From Heliocidaris erythrogramma (Eukaryota; Echinodermata; Echinoidea; Camarodonta; Echinometridae), in NCBI GenBank assembly GCA_025617745.1, contig CM046853.1, positions 12,850,974 to 12,914,973 on the forward strand: a DNA stretch of 64,000 nucleotides, given 5' to 3'. Shown piece by piece: positions 45,767 through 56,032 of the stretch. Numbering within the stretch: the first letter of the stretch is position 1; each line of letters opens with the position of its first letter. The translations under genes were made by a program, and so were the position numbers. The notes beneath the pieces are model-generated. The model was not told the origin of the DNA, ran no database searches, and was given only the letters and a program-made list of their open reading frames with translations.

Positions 45767-48186
45767 ATGCAAAGAAAATTTTCTAGGTGCTTGTAATATT
45801 GCTCTCATTTTATTTTATCTGATGCAAAACAGACTTTCAATTAAAAGTATGATACCAGAATTTGAGAGTTCCAAATGAAACTAGTTCATTTGAGGTGTAA
45901 GTAAGGCTAAATGACTGCTAAACTGTTGTAAAAACAAGATTATTGGTGTTTAAAGGATGTTTATTAAAATCCACTGACATGAAGTGGGAAAGGATATATG
46001 GTTCAATTTTCACAATATCTTTCAGAACTTTCTTTATGTTTTCTTTAATTCCTATGGTAAAACTATTAAGAGATGGTAAAGGTATTGAGAGAAATTAATA
46101 CTTCTTTATGATAATGGGAGAATTCAAGTAAAACTCACCTGTTTATAATGGGTTCAGTATCTTGTTCACTGTATTAACTTGCTCACTCACTGTCAGACAA
46201 TTTATGTAGGAGGTTAAAATGGAATAATGGTCCAAACTAATACAGTTATACTAATACTAATTAACTGTGCGGTCTTGAATATTTTGATGTTCATGAAACT
46301 TAAGTAAAGTAGGAGTATGCCAAGAGATGAATATGCAGTCTAAAAAGTGATATCTTGAATTATTTTCATAAATGTATTCAAATAGCCTATTAGGATTTCA
46401 TATTATGTTAAACAAGTTTTAAATGAGTTTGATAAATGTTGAGAATGTAAGTCTTTATTCTTTACTCCCTTGTATATTTCTAATTTCCAGCTGAAAGAAG
46501 CACAAACATCTTGAAATTTAATCTTATTAATGTAAACCCTCTTACTCACTATATTTATTTATGTATTTATATAAACTTGTCATTATGCTGAAGACTACAT
46601 TTAAAAATTCCATTTACTCCTTAGTCCTATAATATGATTATTCATTACTTTGGTGTTTGACTTTTGGTAGAATTTTGAATAATCTTGAGCAGGCTCATTA
46701 CCAAACAGTTCTAGTGACAGTACTTAGTTTCCTTTCAGCAATTATTCATCTATTCCCTGATTCCTATTTTTGCATTCATATATGATGCTTGTTTCCCAAT
46801 ATCCTTGTGTAATTTTAACCATAATCTAAAGCTGTACACACACTCATGTGATTATACAGGTGCGTAGCTCTATCATAACTGTAACAAATTTGTCCATTTT
46901 ATATTTCTATGAATTCACCTTTTTTGTGAGACTTTTATAAGAATGTTCCACTGAATGTGCAAAGAGTATGAGGTTTTTGTCCCATTCCATTTTCTCTTCA
47001 GTACAACAGTAGAGATACATTTTTCTACATTATTTGATTGTATTTTTATATTATGTGTAAGCCATTATTATACGATTTGAAAACGTTTCAAAAATCACAG
47101 AAGCAATTGTTTGTTAAATATAGCCATTCATTTTGTATTCAGAAGTAGTGCAAAGTGCTGATATTTTTCTTTGTAAATCTTGCATAACTTGTGACATATT
47201 CTTTGCATTTGCATTTACTGTATGTAGCTTGTATTCTTGAAAAATATGCAAAGATGTGAATGCTCTCCATAATGCCATATGTATAGTATTAAGATATAGT
47301 CTTCAACAAAAGTGCCATTATTGTTTTTAAAGTCTGTATCAAGTTTATGTATTTGCTATGAGGAATTTGTTCCCATTCCATTAGTATAGCAAAATACAAT
47401 GAGTGTACAGCACTTGTGAAGGAGCTGGTTTATAAATGCCTTGTGACATTGGTGCAGACCTTTCATTATGGGGTGCCAAATGTGATATGCAATGTACTGT
47501 CATGCTTTCCGAGCAAAGGGAATAGACTTTATTGATGTAGTGTCATGGAATTGATAGTCCAGGTTTTGTACTAGTATGACATCCATGATCATTAATTGTA
47601 TTTATGTCTCATTGCATCCTTGTTTGACTTATAGGTTACTCTCTTGTTAGAAAGTGGAAAGGATGTTATTGCCATATGTTAAGTGTTCTGCCTTTATCAT
47701 GATATTGTGTTTGAAATTTATTGGACAAATGTTTTCAGGGGAGCACATGAAGAAAATCATTGAACACCTCAAAATTAGAATTCTAATTTTGACAAAACTC
47801 TTGTACTTCCATTTGAAGCTGGATACTGGCTATCTTGTTTACTGTATAACCAAAATACAGGTCTTCAGAGAAAAATGTATATTCAGATCATTTTTATCTC
47901 ACGGTATATACCAATGAACGATTCTTCCTTCCTATTTTGTAATTAGGAATACTTCCAATCTAATAGAATCTTCATGGTGATCTGTAAACACAACCTTTAT
48001 TAATAGAATCTTCATATACATCAACTTATATTTAGAAGGAAAAGTTATGAAATGCATGTATATATCTCGCTTGAGTAATTGTATGATACCAGAAAAGAAA
48101 TTACAAGCAATAATGTGTATTGCTGGATGCTAGTAATCACAATGGACTATGCAGGAAAATAGAGGATTTGCATGTACACATATATG

Positions 48187-48882
48187 CAAATTGCATATAT
48201 TGAGATATATTATTGGATGTAAATATCAAGCTAAGGCACATCTTGTGCTGTGGTGATGATGATGATGATGATGATGATGATATTAAAAAAGAAAATGATG
48301 TTTTTGATGTTATTATTGAGTTAATTTCTCAGTACTTTATGTGAATTATTGTAGATGGAAGGGAAAAAAATTTCTATGTACACATTCCTTGCAGTAAATG
48401 CTGTTACTTGTGAAAAAACGATAGGCATGATCATGCTCTTTCATTTTTGAAGAGAAGAAATTTGAAATCTAGTATTGTTCACTATTTTTGCAGTTAAATG
48501 ATACATGATATTGAATTATATTTTTAAAAAAGATGATGCAAATGGAACAACAAATATTGTGAATGGATCTTCAATTTAATTGCCAGATTGTATGGTACAG
48601 TTAAGTAAAGTTATTGAAATCGTGAGTATGTAAATATTATTGTATGTATTTAAAGATATATGAAGATGTTACAAGCATGTATATTGACATTTCATTCTTG
48701 CATAATGTTTTCTTATTTTTTCCTTTTTCTTTACTTTTTTTTGCTGTCAAAAAAAGTTATTATTCTTCAACTCATTTTACATGTTTTCCAAAAAATGCAG
48801 ATAACTTTGAAAAATAAAATCTTGAAATAAATTCTTAAATGATGACGTATGATTTGTGATTTCTTGTTATATACTGTATCTA
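48187..48882. repeat. segmental duplication, copy 1
   Basis: About 695 bp starting CAAATTGCATATATTGAG and including a GAT tract and two AATAAA signals. It is repeated in the same orientation at 49826-50489 plus 51812-51903. Divergence is small outside the GAT tract. Because it contains a candidate distal plexin polyadenylation site, the duplication may have copied the 3' end of the transcript. Confidence 0.9.
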
Positions 48883-49293
48883 AATTTTTATTAATGAAAA
48901 CATCATTTTCTCTTTAACTGATATATAAGCATCAACAAGGAAATGGAGCGGTTATGCCCCAAAGACAAAGCACAAATACCTTGACTCGATTCACAAGTTT
49001 GGCCGGTTTGTTGTATCCCAAACTTGGGAGACAGTGACATCCGGAAGACTGTGAACCGGCTTGCTGATTACAAAGAGAGCTGAGCCGGCCAATCAAAAAG
49101 AAAGAAGCAGAGTTGAAGAGCAAAATTGGGGGTACTTGTACCTGTAGTATAATATAATAGACTGATACTCAAAGCAATTTGGAAAATTTTCAAATTTTGA
49201 TAGGGACCTGTAAAAGTTGGTAGATTTTGGTATTAGCAGAGGAGCATCCTTCATGTTCTGCATGGCACTATGAATTAAATAAAGATCTCCGGT

Positions 49294-49794
49294 CTGTAAC
49301 ATAAAGAGCTACAATCAATTGTAACTCTTCAGTACATGGTTTGCCATAGACTTATGATTGATATCAGTCATAAAGCCCACAACATGCTACGATTGGTCTG
49401 CGATCCGATTTTGGAAATACAATATCATTAAATATGGCAATTTTCACATATAAAATCTACCTGATTCAGGTTGTCAATAATATTAACACTAAAAAAAGAA
49501 TTTGGGTGCGCTGTCGGCCTTATACGCGGAATAAGGGCCAAATCAGTTTCAAATTGTAGACAATCATAGGACTGCTCTGACGTCACTACGACTCGGAGCC
49601 GATTTGGTCTTTACTCTTACTAGAAAGTTCACAATAGGCCATATTTTTTATTTTAATATCTATATGACTAATCAGAACCTCACTCAAAAATATTTTATGT
49701 GTTTAAATGTTTATATCAGATACTATTACATTTTCTTCCCAAATCATATAGTGTGCGGTGGGCTTAAGACTGATTGTATCTCTTTATGTTACAG
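49294..49794. mobile_element. 501-bp inverted-repeat element
   Basis: Left end CTGTAACATAAAGAGCTACA and right end the complement of CTGTAACATAAAGAGATACA, with a further inverted block (TCAGTC..AAGCCCAC) just inside. It lies between the two copies of the segmental duplication. Short frames inside have no recognisable content. Family unknown. Confidence 0.65.
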
Positions 49795-49825
49795 GCCCTT
49801 TTGGATTTCCAGTTGATCACTGAAT

Positions 49826-51903
49826 CAAATTGCATATATTGAGATATATTATTGGATGTAAATAGCAAGCTAATGCGCATCTTGTGCTGTGTTGTTGTTG
49901 ATGATGATGGTGATGATGATGATGATGGTGATGATGATGGTGATGATGATGATGATGATGATGATGATAAAAGTGAAGATGATGATGTTGATGTTTATTA
50001 TTTGAGTTAATTTCTCAGTACTTTATGTGAATTATTGTAGATAGAAGGGAAAAAAGGTTTCTACGTACACATACCTTGCAGTAAATGCTGTTGCTTAAGA
50101 CAAAAAAAGATATACATGATCATGCTCATTCATTTTTGAAGAGAAGAAATTTGAAATGTAGTATATTGCTCACTGTTTTGCAGTTAAATGATACATGATA
50201 ATGAAATATATTTTAAAAGATGATGCAAATGGAACAACAAATATTGTGAATGGATCTTCAATTTCATTGCCAGATTGTATGGTACAGTTAAGTAAAGTTA
50301 TTGAAATCGTGAGTATGTAAATATTCTTGTATGAATTTAAAGATGGGCCTATATGAAGATGTTGTTATGAGCATGTATATTGACATTTCATTCTTGCATG
50401 TTTTCTTCGTATTTTTTTTCCTTTCTTTCCCTTTTTTTTTTGCTAAAATTTTTTTTATTATTCTTCAACTCATTTTACATGTTTTCCAGTATGAGGCACC
50501 GTTTGTAAATTTATTTAGCTCAATTATTTACATATAATTCATTATTTAGCTCTTTTCTACAATTATTTATATATAATGACATAAAGGATACAATTATTTA
50601 TAAATAAAAAGACCCCCCCCCCCGCCCCCATGTACAGCACTGAACGAAACAAAGTCGACAGTGTCACACCATGTCACGAGTGAACATATGCCTTATTCTA
50701 TAGACCCTGGTGTGACTCGGTGAGACAAGTCAACCCGTCCCTCTCCAACTCATTTCGAGGATGAATAAATACTATATTCCTGAAAAAGATTAGCGCGCCT
50801 CACCGGGGGTGATAGAGGGCCAATAGGACAATGACGTAACATAGTACTTGTAAATAATTTGAAACCTGGGATTCCGCCCATCTAACACAGTGGCACTGGA
50901 GAAAATACAATTCACATATAGAGTATGGGATAAAATAACTATCATTAATGATAGAGATCATCTTAAGTCGAGGGTTGCAGGATAAATAATGAATTTTGCA
51001 ATTTCCATTATTTCACAGTATTCATTATAATATAAATAATGAATATTTACAATCTCCAAAGATGATTTCACAAATCCATTATATATAGGATTTCCATTAT
51101 TTACCTAAATGTTCATCACCTAAATGTTCATCACTATTTTCATCATCGAAAGACAAATGAAACTATAAAGATATGCAGCACCTTTCATAAATGTTAGCGT
51201 ACGAGTCTATTGGTTTATTTATAAATAAATTCCATTATATGCTAATAGGGGGCCTTAGGCCCCGCCCAAACATGAAGAGGAACGTCTTGGAAAGTGGAGG
51301 GGCTTAATGGGGGGGGGGGGGGGGGGCTGCGTGTATAACCACATTTTTGCACTGCCATATGTTTGCACGTGTTTACTGAAAAAGTGGGGGGGGGGGGCTG
51401 CAGCCCCCCCCCCCCCCCCGGTTCCGCGGTCCCTGCCTAATTTGGAAGACGTGGTCTGGAATGTCGTTCAGAACGTCATGAGGGACATGTCGGACTTCCG
51501 ACCACCTGCTTCTCCAACTCCCTCATCTTCCATACCATTGCCTGCTTTGTATTGCATCGATCAGGTTAGGTTGCAGATCGAATGAATTGTAGGTTAGACC
51601 TATTTATATATAATGAATTTGTGAAATCATTATTTATAAATAATGGAAATTGCACAATTCATTATATATATAATGAACATTTTGAAACCATTATTTATAA
51701 ATAATTGTATCCTTTATGTCATTATATATAAATAATTGTAGAAAAGAGCTAAATAGTGAATTATATGTAAATAATTGGGCTAAATAATAAATTTACAAAC
51801 GGCGCCTCATATTTCCAAAAAATGCCGCATAACTTTGAAAAGTAAAATCTTGAATAAATTCTTAAATGATTACATATGATTTTTTATTTCTTGTCGTACA
51901 CTG
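49826..51903. repeat. segmental duplication, copy 2 (split by an insertion)
   Basis: Copy 2 of 48187-48882, in two parts (49826-50489 and 51812-51903) around an inserted element. Its GAT tract (about 49896-49967) is longer than that of copy 1. Confidence 0.88.
50490..51811. mobile_element. 1.3-kb element with ~122-bp inverted ends
   Basis: The left end TATGAGGCACCGTTTGTAAA is matched by the complement of TATGAGGCGCCGTTTGTAAA at the right, and the pairing runs for about 122 bp (50490-50610 and 51690-51811), rich in ATTATTTATAAATA. Copy 1 of the surrounding duplication gives the empty site, and TTTCC occurs on both sides, suggesting a 5-bp target duplication, with two extra bases (AG) on the left. 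The interior has further inverted blocks, several G/C runs and no credible protein, so it is a non-autonomous DNA element. Confidence 0.85.
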
Positions 51904-53114
51904 AGTGCATTCAAAACAAATTATGGTATCGCATGGCTATACGATATTCAGCTAGGTTTTCTTCATGATGAAGGAAAAAAATGATAATAGGACAACAGAG
52001 ACAGAGAGAGAGAGGGGAAATGGAAATACTTGAGACAAACATGAGAGCATTAGGGGAAGTGGTATCAGTATTGGTAGACTGCATGGTTTTTAAGGGGACG
52101 GTGCGAATGAACGAATAAGTTACGGCCCATGTGAACGGAATAAACTTTAAAGGGGAATTAACCTCAAAAAATAAAGACGATAGTGTTCAAAGGTGTTATT
52201 TAAGGCTACTTGTTAGACTATATGGCTTCGCGTCAAAATATACGAGACCGATACGAATCAAGATTTTCTGAGCAAAATTTATCATCTGCTAGCAATATAT
52301 ATAGTCTGCTAGCAGTACATGGGGGCTGCCATTTTTTTATGTGTACATGAAGATTTTCTTAATCCAAATGCCCAATTGCCCTTTTTTCAAAATTAAAAAC
52401 CCATTTGAGATTAAAAATATTATAGATATGTCAATTTATTTTTAAACTGAAGATTTTCTTATATATTTCTGTTGAAAATCGATATTCGCTTAATAGAAAT
52501 CTATTTTCTCGATACTGTGACGTATGGGACGGAGCAAATTAATTCAAATTTTATGGATGCTTCTTCCCTGAGCATCTATAGCGGCAAACTATGCATTCAC
52601 CTGCTTTCGGATAATGGACTTGAAAAGTCAGAATGCATGCTGCATATATTATGTTCTGCTCTGTTTGGCAAAACCCAAGAAAATAGATTTTTGTTAAGCA
52701 AAACCAGACAATTTAAAAATATCATTATAAAGATTTAATTTTTATAATACATGTAAACACCCACTTTATATTTTTCGTCACATATGGGATTTTAGGTAAT
52801 GAAGAAAAGCAATTTAGGTCTTGCATTGGATTCAAAATATCTTCTTGACTGGAACGTTTCTCAATGGTTCATGTACAACTCCAAATCAGCAAGCAAATGA
52901 CAGCCCCCATGTAAATGAGTAGGAGACGATACCGGGTGTTGAAATATCTTTATTTATACCCTTTTCTGATATCTTATTAGAAAATGATTTAGGCCAATTA
53001 GTAGGAATATACACCTTCCAAATTCCAATATAAGTAAATTTGTAATTATTAAGTTCGCAAGCCTTGTGGTTAATGATGACCTGTTGTTCATGTTAAATCT
53101 CCGGGTCATATACA
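51904..53114. other. non-coding DNA, transposon relics
   Basis: No gene seen. TTAAAGGGGAATTAACCTC at about 52148 and AAGTCCACC...TTAAAGG (complement) ending near 53532 may be the ends of a larger TTAA-type element, but the match is weak. A fragment related to the 8.2-kb MITE lies at about 53048-53115. Confidence 0.4.
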
Positions 53115-53335
53115 CACTCACTTTTCCTTATGTATTTTATTATATGAAATTTCAAATATTTCAATTTTTATAGATGTGATAATAAAGAATCCCTTCCTTG
53201 TATGAAAATAAGTTACATTAATGATGATTTTACATGTTCCATATGGAGTCAAACCATGTTTTACATTATTGAAGCAAAAAAATGAAATATATGATATTTC
53301 ATAATTATAATAAAATACATAAGGAAAAGTGAGTG
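53115..53335. mobile_element. 221-bp MITE with CACTCACTTTTCC ends
   Basis: CACTCACTTTTCCTTATGTA at the left is matched by its complement at the right, over about 30 bp. It interrupts other repeat-like sequence. No coding capacity. Confidence 0.8.
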
Positions 53336-55167
53336 CATGACATCATCGGTTTACTCATTTGCATACCGCCCATGTTATGCATATCACTGTTTCATGAAAT
53401 AATGCAAAACTTCAAAAATGCCGTAACTTTCATATTTTACATCCGATTTCAGTGAAATTTTCACTGTTACGCTTGTTTAATTTTACTCTATTTATTCAAA
53501 TCAACTTGATATTAGGGTGGACTTGGCCTTTAACACTCCTGTAGAATATAATGTATACAAGGTTAGGGGAGGATCATGTGATAGAGGGGTAAGAGGAAGT
53601 AGAGCCATATAGACGTATTAAATTAAGGAGAACGATCAACATGAGAGAGGATCATGAGATGGCGTTGTTCCTCCAGAATAGTCACTGCTTAGTTGATTTC
53701 AAATCGTTTAAACCTAAACGAATGGATTCTTCCCACATAACTTAAAATAACTACTGAGACTGTATGAACCTCTGATAAATTTCTAGCTAAATTCACATTA
53801 TATTAAGGGCATCGGTAAGTCTTTCTCTCCGAAAAAGTCGACCTTTTTTTTCTCTAAAGAAGGCAGTTATTGTATACCTCAAAAAGTCAAATCATTATTT
53901 TTATGCTAAAAGCATATAGCTGATGTAATTTTCCTGGTTGAATTGATTAAAAATATAAAATCAGCATTTTTTTTATCAACATAGCAGCGATGCCAGGTAC
54001 CCACGTATAAGGTGTTGCCTCTTGTATTTCTATTTCGTATTTGTGAAGAAAAAATAAAAATATCCTCGATGATTGATCCTCCCCTCCGCGCTCCAAATAT
54101 ACTTTCCGACGCTCTTCCCTTGACGAGCCACGGGGGGGGGGGGGGGGGGGGGGTGGTAGAAGTTGTAGACATTCTCAATTAATCAATGGTAAGAGAAGTT
54201 ATTTCACATGTACCTGAACACCCTTCCACATGAACCTACTCTGTGAAGAAAACAAAATCACAAATGAAAGACCATATATCCTCATGAATAACAAAAATGT
54301 ACCAACAACAACAGTATCAAGGGTCGCCTTGCAGCCATGCATGGCTTTGGGCGTATCCATAGTAACAAATATGGTCATAAGCTTTTATGGTGTATGTTAT
54401 CAGTAATGAATCTTCTAATTAATAACAATCCCGGAAAATATCGTACACAAGCAAGCCTGACAAAAAAATAAATAAATACATAAATGAAAGAGAGAGGGAA
54501 GAGGTCATTACATTTTTATCTCTCACAAAAACTGGAAAGGAGGACACAGTTTTGGCTGTTTATGCCTACTTAATATGGAAATTTGGCTGAGTTTTAAAAA
54601 GGGGCCCGAGGCAGGTTGCATGGCCTAAATCCGCAAGTGATACTTCAACAGCATGAAGCCTATGCTCACATTTGGAAAGAAAAGTTGCTGTTTTCATAAA
54701 ATATCAAGATATGTGCATGTTCTATAAAAAAAACAAAAAAACAACCCCAAACTACTACAACTAAAGAGAGCAATTACAGGTCATAGTCGCTCTGTGAAGC
54801 CTTTTAGTTCTGAGTAGGCAAAACTGAAACTCAATGTGGCTGGTATGCCTCACAAATAATAAAAAATAAAAATAAAAGAAAATATAATATATTGATAAGC
54901 CTTTACAAGTACCAGCACATTGGAAGCAGAGACTGCATGAGAACCATAGTGGGGAAATTGAGAAGGCCAACTAAAGTTTAACTTGAAGGACGATAATACT
55001 CTCCAGTTCAATTGATGTTATGATTAAATTGTTACACAACCTTTATAAATCCAATTGATCTTTAGAAAGTTTAAATAAAAAAACAAAGGGTGCAGAAAAT
55101 CTGGTTTGTTTTAGAAAACAAACTACGTTTAAAAAATGTTGATTAAAAAAAATGGGGGGGGGGGAAT
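53336..55167. other. non-coding DNA, no gene seen
   Basis: No exon recognised. A run of 22 G lies at 54132-54153; the minus-strand frame across it is an artefact. Confidence 0.45.
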
Positions 55168-55348
55168 CAGGCGCGGATCCAGAAGGGGGGGGCGCAAGGG
55201 GCGTGCGCCCCCCGTTTTGTCTGATAAAGTATGCCCCCGGACCCCCTAGATGGCCGTTTGGCTTCGTCAAACGGAGGGTTCCTCAGTGTGCGCCCCCTTT
55301 CTGAATTGCGCGCCCCCCCCCTTTCTGAAAATTCTGTATCCGCCCCTG
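55168..55348. mobile_element. 181-bp MITE with CAGGxGCGGAT ends
   Basis: CAGGCGCGGATCCAG at the left and ATCCGCCCCTG at the right are inverted copies, and GGAAT flanks both ends (55163-55167 and 55349-55353) as a likely 5-bp target duplication. The interior is rich in G and C runs and has a GCCGTTTGGCTTCGTCAAACG stem. Elements with CAGGGGCGGATC ends are widespread in invertebrate deuterostomes. Confidence 0.8.
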
Positions 55349-55744
55349 GGAATGGGCCGTTGCTATAATAGAGAAGGAGGAAGAGTACTCCCCCTCCTCC
55401 CCCCTCTCTCTCGCTCTCTCTTTCGAAGAGCTTGTCGCCGACATTTTGGTCTGACAACAACCTTACCTCTGCTTGATAGGCCTATGTTTGTTTGTTTGTC
55501 AGTTTGTTTTGTCTTGCTTTGTTTTGTTTTTTGTTTTTTTTGTTTTTTTTAAATGATGTTGATATCCTGCTCCACTTTCCTATAAAGAGTAAAGGCCCTA
55601 CATTATTCACAGCTTTGTCTCTGTTAATCATTTACTTTTAGACCTTTTACAGGTAGGCCTGTTCAATAAATTATAATCCTTAGGATAGTAGAATTAACAA
55701 GTTGCCACGCCCCTTTTCGATAATATTCGATGTGAACTTCAGCA
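55349..55744. other. non-coding DNA upstream of HSP90B1 promoter
   Basis: CT-rich and GTTT-rich simple sequence, with nothing recognised beyond that. A CCACGCCCC block at 55704-55712 may belong to the promoter. Confidence 0.4.
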
Positions 55745-55763
55745 CCAATCATATTGGTCCACG
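55745..55763 (+). promoter_or_regulatory. HSP90B1: ER stress element (ERSE), exact
   Basis: CCAAT, nine bases, CCACG: an exact match to the ERSE consensus bound by NF-Y plus ATF6/XBP1. It is 218 bp upstream of the HSP90B1 ATG. The nine-base spacer itself contains ATTGG, giving a small palindrome with CCAAT. Confidence 0.85.
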
Positions 55764-55794
55764 AAAGGGTTGTAAGCTGAGTTGGACCTCTACG

Positions 55795-55810
55795 ATTGGT
55801 CGACGTCATC
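55795..55810 (+). promoter_or_regulatory. HSP90B1: possible ERSE-II / UPRE-like site
   Basis: ATTGG-T-CGACG differs by one base from ERSE-II (ATTGG-N-CCACG), and the overlapping GACGTCATC is close to the ATF6/XBP1 core TGACGT on the other strand. It lies between the two exact ERSE sites. Function is inferred. Confidence 0.45.
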
Positions 55811-55822
55811 AAAACCTTTTGG

Positions 55823-55841
55823 CGTGGTGTGCGATGATTGG
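55823..55841 (-). promoter_or_regulatory. HSP90B1: ER stress element (ERSE), exact, reverse strand
   Basis: CGTGG, nine bases, ATTGG: the exact complement of the ERSE consensus, 140 bp upstream of the ATG. Vertebrate GRP94 promoters also carry several ERSE copies. An E-box CACGTG follows at 55850-55855. Confidence 0.85.
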
Positions 55842-55980
55842 CTATCTTACACGTGTGTAAATGTCTGTGAGACTGAAATACACGTAAGCGTTCAGCTGCG
55901 CTGTAAGAGGAAGGTAGTTGATAGGTGTTTGCCCATCATTTTACTTCGTTTGAGTCTGTCGTGTCTGAGAAGCAGTCAAA

Positions 55981-56032
55981 ATGGTGAAGAAATTTTGGCT
56001 TTTAGCCGTCATAGGTGTTCTGCTGTTTTCAG
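55981..56032 (+). CDS. HSP90B1: HSP90B1 exon 1: signal peptide
   Basis: Codes [17 protein letters not shown] and one base of the next codon; donor GTAAGC at 56033. Two Lys residues followed by a hydrophobic core form the signal peptide. Confidence 0.93.

Larger units (their letters stand above)
44940..48840 (+). other. PlexA: probable plexin 3' UTR and downstream DNA
   Basis: No gene is seen after the plexin stop. AATAAA signals occur at 45210-45215, 45761-45766 (followed by a GT-rich stretch), 48813-48818 and 48826-48831. The low repeat content up to 48.8 kb would fit a long 3' UTR, but the true cleavage site cannot be chosen without transcripts. A GA tract lies at 45022-45155 and a perfect 22-bp palindrome centred on GAATTC at 47770-47791. 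Confidence 0.5.
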
